Positions 1 to 5,170 of a DNA stretch of 5,170 nucleotides are shown here, piece after piece. The number at the start of each line of letters is the position of its first letter. The stretch's first letter is position 1. Location of the stretch: positions 1-5,170 of the forward strand of contig DAIDJA010000145.1 of assembly GCA_027451605.1 (NCBI GenBank), in the 5' to 3' direction. The translations under genes were made by a program, and so were the position numbers. A model generated the notes under the pieces. It worked only from the letters and a program-made list of their open reading frames with translations. It was not told where the DNA came from and did no database searches. This DNA comes from Acidimicrobiales bacterium. GTDB lineage: Bacteria > Actinomycetota > Acidimicrobiia > Acidimicrobiales > JABEUL01.

Positions 1-121
1 GTTTGGGGGCATAAATTAAGGGGGTATTACCCTCATTTAAGGTAACCACCTTTCCGTTTTCGGGGAAATCCAGGTGTTGCCTGTATTCGTTAATTATTCC
101 CTTCCAACCTTTAATGTCCAT
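1..121 (-). CDS. thrC: Threonine synthase, N-terminal fragment (cut by window edge)
   Basis: Threonine synthase is a cytoplasmic, PLP-dependent enzyme that converts O-phosphohomoserine to threonine and phosphate, the last step of threonine synthesis. Only the first 40 codons are visible, and the frame runs open off the left edge. They read MDIKGWKGIINEYR, followed by a segment with VVTLNEGNTPLIYAPK at residues 25-40. The W.G.I..YR opening and the TL.EGNTPLI segment are characteristic of the short, bacterial/actinobacterial type of threonine synthase. The PLP-binding lysine and the rest of the fold lie outside the window. The ATG is chosen because a GGAG sits five bases upstream. It starts 30 bases after the hom stop, on the same strand, so the two are almost certainly co-transcribed. 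Identity rests on a short but distinctive stretch plus gene order. Confidence 0.88.
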   Translation of the reverse strand, partial: MDIKGWKGIINEYRQHLDFPENGKVVTLNEGNTPLIYAPK

Positions 122-126
122 ATGAG

Positions 127-130
127 CTCC
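127..130 (-). promoter_or_regulatory. Shine-Dalgarno of thrC
   Basis: A GGAG lies five bases before the ATG at 121. It fixes the thrC start, because the reading frame is open further upstream, back to the hom stop codon, and includes GTG codons that could otherwise be considered. Confidence 0.7.
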
Positions 131-151
131 AACCACTACTAAACTTACCGT

Positions 152-1423
152 TTAAACCATGACCCTAATGACCGAACCGACTTTTTTAACAGACTCGAGC
201 TCTGATAGCTGGTTTACCGTTTCTTTCATATCGGCCTCCATAGCACTATGGGTAAAAAAGACCAATCTGGCATTTTGACCGAATCCGTTTTGCTCCATTG
301 AAGAAATGGAGATACGGTTTGATCCAAAAATCTGCGCGACTTTAGCCAATACACCGGGTTCATCGGCAACGTCAACTGCAATATAAAACTCGCTGGTTAG
401 TTTATTTTGGTCATAAATCGGAATCAACCGTGGCTCTGCGAATCTATTAAAAGTATTAAGACTCATATTGTGTTTTGCATCCAAAATGTCGCCTAAAACT
501 GCCGAAGCTGTTGGAAGCCCTCCGGCTCCTTTTCCGTACAACATCATTTCGCCGATTGCTTCACCTTCTATAAATACGGCATTGTACGAATTTCGAACCG
601 ATGCCAGCGGATGCGAGATCTTTATCATCATCGGGTGAACTCTTATACTTATTTGCAACTCTGACGAAATTTCATTTCGCAATTTTTCTATGACGGCTAC
701 TAATTTAATAACCATTCCATTTTTTATGGCAAAATCAATATCCTGTAATGTAATATCGGCAATCCCCTCGATAAATACCGAATCGGGATCAACGAATGTA
801 ATAAAGGCACTGGAAGTCAAAATTGCCGCTTTTGCCCCGGCATCATAGCCTTTAATATCCGCGGTAGGATCTTTTTCCGCATAACCTAATTTTTGAGCCA
901 TCTGCAATGCCTGTTCAAAGTCAAGCCTGTCTTCGGTCATTTTCGTAAGAATGTAATTGGTAGTTCCGTTTAATATTCCTACGATTCTTGTGATCTCTTC
1001 GCCTACCAACGATTCTTTAAGCAGCCTGACAATCGGTATCGCACCGCAGACCGAAGCTTCGAACAAGAGGTCCACTCCGTTGTCTTTCGCAATTCTTAAA
1101 AGTTCTGTGCCGTGTTTAGCCATTAGCTCTTTATTGGCCGTCACAACCGGCTTTTTATTTTTAAGGGCCAATTCTATAAGGTCCTTTGCCACCGTAATTC
1201 CACCGATTAGTTCAACCACGATTTCGACGTTCTGATCCACCACTACCGACGAAGAATCCGCTGTTAGTTTTGAAATATCGATGTGAGGTTCACGCGACGC
1301 TTCAATTCTGTTTACCGCAATTTTCTCTACGGTAAATTCATCGGGTTCTTGGGCGACAAGATAGACCAATGCCGAACCGACATTGCCACACCCAAGTATG
1401 CCTATGCGAATTGGATTTTTCAC
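152..1423 (-). CDS. hom: Homoserine dehydrogenase with C-terminal ACT domain
   Basis: This cytoplasmic enzyme reduces aspartate semialdehyde to homoserine with NAD(P)H, at the entry to threonine and methionine synthesis. It is 423 residues, the usual length for the monofunctional form. The N-terminal Rossmann fold carries GCGNVG at residues 11-16, and the VTANKELMAKHG segment at 94-105 is typical. The catalytic domain has GILNGTTNYIL (149-159) and EKDPTADIKGYDAGAK (183-198). E183, D194 and K198 match the spacing of the known catalytic Glu, Asp and Lys. A conserved YGKGAGGLPTASAV block lies at 296-309. Residues about 346-422 form an ACT domain (ADEPGVLAKVAQIF), the usual site of threonine feedback control. 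The start is GTG, with no Shine-Dalgarno and no better start nearby, and it places GCGNVG at the normal distance. It lies 83 bases after lysA and 30 before thrC. Confidence 0.96.
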   Translation of the reverse strand: MKNPIRIGILGCGNVGSALVYLVAQEPDEFTVEKIAVNRIEASREPHIDISKLTADSSSVVVDQNVEIVVELIGGITVAKDLIELALKNKKPVVTANKELMAKHGTELLRIAKDNGVDLLFEASVCGAIPIVRLLKESLVGEEITRIVGILNGTTNYILTKMTEDRLDFEQALQMAQKLGYAEKDPTADIKGYDAGAKAAILTSSAFITFVDPDSVFIEGIADITLQDIDFAIKNGMVIKLVAVIEKLRNEISSELQISIRVHPMMIKISHPLASVRNSYNAVFIEGEAIGEMMLYGKGAGGLPTASAVLGDILDAKHNMSLNTFNRFAEPRLIPIYDQNKLTSEFYIAVDVADEPGVLAKVAQIFGSNRISISSMEQNGFGQNARLVFFTHSAMEADMKETVNQLSELESVKKVGSVIRVMV

Positions 1424-1432
1424 TATATAAAG

Positions 1433-1463
1433 ATTACAAGATTTAAAGTTTAAAATATGTCAA
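1433..1463 (-). promoter_or_regulatory. Candidate promoter for hom-thrC
   Basis: On the minus strand a perfect TTGACA (1463-1458) is followed after 19 bases by TGTAAT (1438-1433), which matches TATAAT at five of six positions. The spacing is longer than the ideal 17. Only nine bases separate the -10 hexamer from the GTG start of hom. Transcription starting at the normal distance would therefore give a leader of a few bases or none, which fits the missing Shine-Dalgarno. This is pattern matching in an AT-rich spacer. hom may equally be read only from the upstream operon transcript. Confidence 0.35.
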
Positions 1464-1467
1464 AGCA

Positions 1468-1477
1468 CAATGCATTG
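1468..1477. repeat. Perfect 10-base palindrome upstream of hom promoter
   Basis: CAATGCATTG is its own reverse complement. It lies four bases upstream of the candidate -35 hexamer of hom. It is nested between TGTCAA and TTGACA on the minus strand, themselves a 6-base inverted pair with an 11-base spacer, one arm of which is the -35. This could be an operator, but a 10-base palindrome alone is weak evidence. Confidence 0.3.
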
Positions 1478-1479
1478 AC

Positions 1480-1506
1480 AGTTAACCGAAAGTTACTGAG
1501 TCAACT
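1480..1506 (-). repeat. Inverted repeat just after the lysA stop
   Basis: The minus-strand arms AGTTGAC (1506-1500) and GTTAACT (1486-1480) can pair over seven positions with one G-U pair around a 13-base loop. The structure begins at the first base after the lysA stop codon. The stem is AT-rich and no T-run follows, so it is not a convincing intrinsic terminator. It might mark a partial transcript end or a processing site between lysA and hom. Confidence 0.3.
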
Positions 1507-2799
1507 TCAAAGATCCAGTCGCATAAGATCTTGCATAGTCTCTCTTCTTACAACTTCTCTGGCGTTTCCGTTGTGGACAAAAACAACCGAAGGGCGAGGA
1601 ACTTTATTGTAGTTCGATGCCATGGAATACCCGTAAGCTCCGGTAACGGGAGTGGCCAATAAATCACCCACAGCAGTATCTTCGGGTAACATTGCCTCAT
1701 TGACCAAAATGTCACCGCTTTCACAGTGCTTGCCCACAATCCTGCACTTCATAGGTCTGTCGGCCAATGTTCTCGTAGGGACAAAAGCTTCGTATCCGCT
1801 TGAATAAAGTACCGGCCGGGGATTATCGGACATACCCCCGTCTACGGATACATAAGTTCTTATGTCTTTGATTTTCTTAATGGTACCAACGGTATATACC
1901 GTGATAGCCGCAGAAGCGACAATTGAGCGTCCCGGCTCTGCGGTAATTTCAATTTCCTCATCGATACCGCATTGCCTGGCGCTTTGTTTAATATATTCTG
2001 CCCAAGCAGTTATGGAAATATCCGGATCATCGTTTAAATACCGTACCCCCAATCCACCGCCGATAACAAGCTGTTCGATCTTATAGTCTTTTATAAAGTC
2101 CGCCACTGCTTTAATGGCTTCAAGATATCCGTCAAGTTTAAAAATCAGAGAGCCTATATGAAAATGAAATCCTAAAAGCTTTAGGGCATCATTATTTAAT
2201 ATTCGGTTTACTGCCATTGGAGCAATTTCAGAATTTATCGAAAATCCAAACTTCGAATCGTGTTGACCAGTTCTGATATATTCGTGTGTATGGGCCTCGA
2301 TCCCGGGGGTAAGCCGAAGCATCACATTAATGGGTTCGGAAACCGGATTCAAGATAGCAAGTCTTTCAATTCTTTCAATTTCATCCAAACTGTCGATTAC
2401 TATCACGCCTACTCCGGCAGAAATTGCCGATGTCAATTCCATTGAGGATTTGTTATTGCCGTGAAAAACTATTCTGCCGGGATCAAAACCTGAAAGCAAA
2501 CAGTGAGATAGTTCACCGCCGGTAGAAACGTCTATCTTTATGCCGGCTTCGTGTACAAGCCCGACAAGATACTTGCAAATGAAGGCTTTGGAGGCATATG
2601 CCACATTTGCCCCAAAAGCCGATTTTGCTTCCAAGAGTTTATGTTTGACATGAGCTTCATCATATACAAACAAAGGAGTACCGAATTCAGATGCCAACTC
2701 AGAAACGCCGACCGAACCGATAAAAAGTTCGCCAAGTTCTCCTACTTCCGCTGTCATGGGAAGTAGTTTAAGATCAATGGGCGGATTAGGCTTCCCCAT
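1507..2799 (-). CDS. lysA: Diaminopimelate decarboxylase
   Basis: This cytoplasmic, PLP-dependent enzyme decarboxylates meso-2,6-diaminopimelate to L-lysine, the last step of lysine synthesis. The 430-residue protein is full length for the family. An N-terminal lead-in (TAEVGELGELFIG, 16-28) of actinobacterial style precedes the alanine-racemase-like barrel. K71 in YASKAF is the expected Schiff-base lysine. Further landmarks are HGNNKSS (113-119), HFHIGS (212-217), the glycine-rich GGGLG (247-251) and EPGRS (288-292), which hold the PLP phosphate. DGGMSDNPRP follows at 320-329, then HCESGD (358-363) with the conserved active-site C359, and GAYGYSMASNYN (387-398). The position after HIGS is Leu (L218), where many homologues have Gln. 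The start is ATG with GAGG seven bases upstream. It lies 59 bases after argS and 83 before hom, consistent with one operon. Confidence 0.97.
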   Translation of the reverse strand: MGKPNPPIDLKLLPMTAEVGELGELFIGSVGVSELASEFGTPLFVYDEAHVKHKLLEAKSAFGANVAYASKAFICKYLVGLVHEAGIKIDVSTGGELSHCLLSGFDPGRIVFHGNNKSSMELTSAISAGVGVIVIDSLDEIERIERLAILNPVSEPINVMLRLTPGIEAHTHEYIRTGQHDSKFGFSINSEIAPMAVNRILNNDALKLLGFHFHIGSLIFKLDGYLEAIKAVADFIKDYKIEQLVIGGGLGVRYLNDDPDISITAWAEYIKQSARQCGIDEEIEITAEPGRSIVASAAITVYTVGTIKKIKDIRTYVSVDGGMSDNPRPVLYSSGYEAFVPTRTLADRPMKCRIVGKHCESGDILVNEAMLPEDTAVGDLLATPVTGAYGYSMASNYNKVPRPSVVFVHNGNAREVVRRETMQDLMRLDL

Positions 2800-2806
2800 A
2801 GAACAA

Positions 2807-2810
2807 CCTC
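2807..2810 (-). promoter_or_regulatory. Shine-Dalgarno of lysA
   Basis: GAGG lies seven bases before the ATG at 2799. It supports this start over the in-frame Met 15 codons downstream. The rest of the 59-base argS-lysA spacer (2800-2858) shows no promoter or terminator that I can support, so lysA is probably translated from the argS transcript. Confidence 0.65.
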
Positions 2811-2858
2811 ATTTGTTTGTTGATCTGAAACGAACCGGCATACCGAAAAACGAAATTA

Positions 2859-4481
2859 TTACATATGCTCAAGTAAAGTCACCCCCAATAAATCCAAAGC
2901 TACCGTTAGTGAGATTTTGGTAACTTCGACCAAAGCAAGCCTTGCCATTGTCAGATCGGGATTTTTCAAATCTATTACCTTACAGTCGTGATAAAACGAA
3001 TGAAAACCGGAAGCTAGCTGACGCGCCCAAGTAGTAATCTTATGGGGCCGCCTCATATTTGCGGCATCGACGACAATGTCTTCAAATTCACTTATAATTT
3101 TCAACAAGGCTATCTCTTTAGGGTCTGTAAGTAAACTGAGCTCAACATTTGCAAGGTCGTCAATATTTAGGCTCTCTTTTAAGGCATTTTGTTGAATGGA
3201 ACAAATTCTGGCGTAGGCATATTGGAGATAATAGACGGGATTATCCATGGTAGTTGACTTTACGAGATCTATGTCGAGGACAGTTGCCTGGTCAATCGAA
3301 TTCATTAACGACATCAGGCGTGCCGCATCAACGCCGACATCATCCAAAAAGTCATCAAGTTTAACAAAATTGCCAGATCGCTTAGACATTTTTGCACCAA
3401 CCAAAGATATCATTTGTCCGATCTGAATTTCCAGATTAGCTTCATCAATATCGAGTGCGGTCATAGCGGATTTAAGTGAAGCTACTTGTCCGTGGTGATC
3501 AGCCCCGAAGACATCTATTACTCTGTCGAACCCCCTCACCTTAAATTTGTCACGATGATAAGCGATATCTCCGCAGGTATACGTAATATCCCCGTTTGAT
3601 TTAATCAAAACCCTATCTCTTGAATCGCCGAGCTTCTCAGAAGCCAAAAATGTTGCGCCATCCTTTTTATAAATCAAACCCTTTTGTTCAAGTTCATTCA
3701 AAGTATCTTCAACAGCACCACCGCGTTCTATATGATCTTGAGAGTACCAAGAATCAAATTCAACATGCATTTTTAGGAGAGTGTCTTTTATATCTTTCAG
3801 AATTATTTCAGCTGCCCACTTCCCTGTTTCATAGATATCATCAACGCCCGAATACTCTTGGGCCAATTTATCTATATATTCGCCTCTATAACCATTTTCG
3901 GGTGGCTCTATTTTTTTCTTACTTGCCAAAATAGACTCTCCGAGAGTACGAATCTGACCTCCGGTATCATTTACGTAATATTCTTTTGAAACAAGATAAC
4001 CACATCTAGACAATAGTCTGGCAAGCGAATCGCCATAGGCCGCCCACCAGCCATTTCCCACATGCAAAGGGCCGGTAGGGTTAGCTGAAACAAATTCGAT
4101 TTGGACCGATGAGTTATTTCCAATATTTACTTTGGCAAAATTTTCGGGACCGGATTCATAGACATATTCGATAAATTCATAAAGCCACTGATAGTTAAGG
4201 TAAAAATTCACAAATCCCGGCGATACAAAATTAATTTCTTTGATGAATCTTAACTTCTTGTCAAGAAGTTTTTGGACTAGATCTTGGGCAAGATCGCTCG
4301 GGTTTTTTTTAAGCCTCCTAGCCAAGACCATTGCCACGTTTGTCGAAAAATCACCATAATTAGGATCTGCGGGCACCTCAACTTTTGGTATGACTTCAAT
4401 AACTCCCAAATCCGACAGCACATTAGCGATCTCAGCTTTTAGATATTCTTTTGCAGGTATATAGTCTGAAATCCTGTTCAT
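2859..4481 (-). CDS. argS: Arginyl-tRNA synthetase
   Basis: This class I synthetase charges tRNA-Arg with arginine in the cytoplasm and is essential for translation. It is 540 residues, close to the usual bacterial size of about 550-580. The N-terminal tRNA-recognition domain includes the family signature around DPNYGDFSTNVAM (39-51) and INFVSPGFVNFYL (83-95). The catalytic core has SANPTGPLHVGNG (132-144), in which HVGN stands for the HIGH signature, then EYYVNDTGGQI (167-177) and KMSKRSGNF (364-372) as the KMSKS-like loop. The C-terminal anticodon-binding (DALR) domain begins near DNPVYYLQYAYARI (413-426) and ends in LLGVTLLEHM, the expected terminus. The start is ATG with a weak AAGG ten bases upstream. 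A 263-base gap separates it from the gene upstream, so it probably heads the argS-lysA-hom-thrC operon. Confidence 0.97.
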   Translation of the reverse strand: MNRISDYIPAKEYLKAEIANVLSDLGVIEVIPKVEVPADPNYGDFSTNVAMVLARRLKKNPSDLAQDLVQKLLDKKLRFIKEINFVSPGFVNFYLNYQWLYEFIEYVYESGPENFAKVNIGNNSSVQIEFVSANPTGPLHVGNGWWAAYGDSLARLLSRCGYLVSKEYYVNDTGGQIRTLGESILASKKKIEPPENGYRGEYIDKLAQEYSGVDDIYETGKWAAEIILKDIKDTLLKMHVEFDSWYSQDHIERGGAVEDTLNELEQKGLIYKKDGATFLASEKLGDSRDRVLIKSNGDITYTCGDIAYHRDKFKVRGFDRVIDVFGADHHGQVASLKSAMTALDIDEANLEIQIGQMISLVGAKMSKRSGNFVKLDDFLDDVGVDAARLMSLMNSIDQATVLDIDLVKSTTMDNPVYYLQYAYARICSIQQNALKESLNIDDLANVELSLLTDPKEIALLKIISEFEDIVVDAANMRRPHKITTWARQLASGFHSFYHDCKVIDLKNPDLTMARLALVEVTKISLTVALDLLGVTLLEHM

Positions 4482-4744
4482 TAAATCTTGACCTTTTGTG
4501 TTTTTTGCGAGATGATGTTTATTGATAGAAGTGGCATCTGGAATTTATGCCGGAAATTTATTCGAATGTACCTAATTTGATTTTTGAACTTATTTTGCAA
4601 ACTTTCTGAGGAAAACTCTATAAATATCATCCAATTTCTAACTATGAAAAACCAAATATATATTTCAATTATATAAGAGCGGCAGTCAGGTCAAAATAAG
4701 CCACGTAGGGGACTGAAACTTTATACTTTTATAAAAGCACTTTT
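4482..4744. other. AT-rich intergenic region between the ERCC4 gene and argS
   Basis: This 263-base stretch is the longest without a clear gene. It contains a candidate argS promoter (4668-4694) and a weak 5-base stem with GGCAT/ATGCC arms at 4533-4551 in the would-be argS leader. A perfect 12-base palindrome, CTTTTATAAAAG, lies at 4726-4737, seven bases after the ERCC4 stop codon. That palindrome has no GC-rich stem and no T-run, so I do not call it a terminator. A 49-codon minus-strand ORF (4481-4630) overlaps the argS start by one base and is treated as a finding, not a gene. I see no tRNA cloverleaf and no T-box antiterminator motif. Confidence 0.6.
4668..4694 (-). promoter_or_regulatory. 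Candidate promoter for the argS operon
   Basis: A perfect TATAAT (4673-4668) is preceded by TTGACC (4694-4689), a five-of-six match to the -35 consensus, with a short 15-base spacer. Transcription would start near 4660 and leave a leader of about 180 bases before argS. The position between a gene end and an operon head fits, but the surrounding sequence is so AT-rich that a chance TATAAT is possible. Confidence 0.4.
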
Positions 4745-5170
4745 TCAATAACGATCTTCAGTTTTTTTCTCGCCCATTTTAAGTTTCAAGCAAGATCCCA
4801 AAAATCTATAGGTCCATTCTTCGGCAAGCTTTCTTGTTTCAAGGAATATGATACGAACCGCCGGATATCTGGCTTCGATTACGGATAGTGACTCAAGCAA
4901 AAAAGAGGTCGAGGAATACTGATGATTAAATAGTTGAGAATACCTGCCTTCAACTGCTATTGCGGAATTTTCTAGATCAGCAAGTTCACTGATTGAGAAA
5001 GTAAGATCCCCTGATGTCAAAGATTGAATAAAATTCTCAAAAGTTTTGCGCTCAACTGCGGCAACAATTTGATCCATATATTCAACTGCGTAGTCGCCGA
5101 CTTTTAAGAGTTGTCTATCAGAAGTATACGTCGTACCGTTGGAGTAATTCGTGTCGTACATGGTCAACTG
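4745..5170 (-). CDS. ERCC4-domain nuclease-like protein, C-terminal part (cut by window edge)
   Basis: The ERCC4 (XPF-type) fold is a structure-specific DNA nuclease domain, and the cellular role of the bacterial single-domain relatives is not well defined. About 140 residues are visible, and the frame is open to the right edge. Counting from the TTG at 5167 as residue 1, KVGDYAV (22-28) holds the GD of the active site and VERKTFEN (38-45) is the ERK motif. The conserved helix-strand region follows (SLTSGDL 49-55, then AVEGRYSQLF), ending in IIFLETRKLAEEWTYRFL. The last two match a family I know from Actinobacteria. The canonical motif is ERKxxxD, but here the final position is Asn (codon AAT). 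An ATG at 5161 is possible but has no Shine-Dalgarno, and starting there would leave out the first acidic strand of the fold. I infer that the true start is upstream, outside the window. It is transcribed toward argS but lies 263 bases away. Confidence 0.82.
   Translation of the reverse strand, partial: QLTMYDTNYSNGTTYTSDRQLLKVGDYAVEYMDQIVAAVERKTFENFIQSLTSGDLTFSISELADLENSAIAVEGRYSQLFNHQYSSTSFLLESLSVIEARYPAVRIIFLETRKLAEEWTYRFLGSCLKLKMGEKKTEDRY

Noticed and set aside
957..1235. Plus-strand ORF of 92 codons inside hom
   Set aside because: It lies entirely opposite a well-conserved hom coding region, has no recognisable domain, and has the composition of an antisense shadow frame.
1548..2766. 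Several 60-75 codon ORFs on both strands inside lysA
   Set aside because: All overlap the intact lysA frame with its full set of motifs, and none shows a domain or a credible start context.
3620..3934. Plus-strand ORF of 104 codons inside argS
   Set aside because: It lies wholly opposite conserved argS sequence. It shows no motif and no supporting neighbour, so it is a shadow frame.
4700..4720. GTAGGGGACTGAAAC resembles the 3' end of some CRISPR repeats
   Set aside because: It occurs once only. There is no second copy, no regular spacing and no cas gene in the window. The ending GAAAC alone is too common to mean anything.
4726..4737. CTTTTATAAAAG palindrome after the ERCC4 stop as a transcription terminator
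   Set aside because: The stem is almost all A-T with no loop of its own, and no T-run follows on the minus strand, so it does not fit an intrinsic terminator.
4482..4744. A tRNA, T-box or amino-acid riboswitch upstream of argS
   Set aside because: No cloverleaf with a GTTCGA-type T-arm, no T-box core sequence and no strong stem-terminator pair could be found on the minus strand.
1..5170. A previously undescribed defence or mobile system
   Set aside because: Every full-length gene is a recognised housekeeping or amino-acid synthesis gene in a known order. There are no transposase, integrase, terminal repeats or unexplained large ORFs.

Overview
The window is a tightly packed, single-strand (minus) piece of bacterial chromosome. 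Read in the direction of transcription, from high to low coordinates, it holds five genes. They are the 3' part of an ERCC4-type nuclease-domain gene (cut by the right edge), argS (arginyl-tRNA synthetase), lysA (diaminopimelate decarboxylase), hom (homoserine dehydrogenase) and the first 40 codons of thrC (threonine synthase, cut by the left edge). No convincing gene lies on the plus strand.

Organism. The order argS-lysA-hom-thrC is the classic actinobacterial arrangement, as in mycobacteria and streptomycetes, where thrB and rho usually follow. The ERCC4 protein also resembles an actinobacterial family (ERK motif, then a VE.RYSQ.F segment, then an ETR.LAEEWTYRFL C-terminus), and LysA has actinobacterial-style N- and C-terminal segments. 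Base composition is much more AT-rich than in typical high-GC Actinobacteria. My inference is therefore an AT-richer actinobacterial lineage, possibly an uncultured marine or freshwater one. This comes from memory of families, not from a search.

Layout. 1-121: thrC start. 122-151: 30-base spacer with a good Shine-Dalgarno. 152-1423: hom, with a GTG start and no Shine-Dalgarno. 1424-1506: spacer with inverted repeats and a promoter-like sequence that could give an almost leaderless hom mRNA. 1507-2799: lysA. 2800-2858: short spacer with the lysA ribosome-binding site. 2859-4481: argS. 4482-4744: AT-rich 263-base gap with a candidate argS promoter, a doubtful 49-codon ORF and a short palindrome. 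4745-5170: ERCC4-domain gene.

Together, hom and thrC act on the homoserine/threonine branch of the aspartate pathway, and lysA makes the last step of the lysine branch. argS is a housekeeping translation gene that shares the transcription unit, as is usual in Actinobacteria. The ERCC4 gene is separated by the largest gap and probably has its own transcription. I see no mobile element, CRISPR array, tRNA, riboswitch or clearly new system. The points most worth a second look are an Asp-to-Asn change in the nuclease motif of the ERCC4 protein and the structured lysA-hom spacer.
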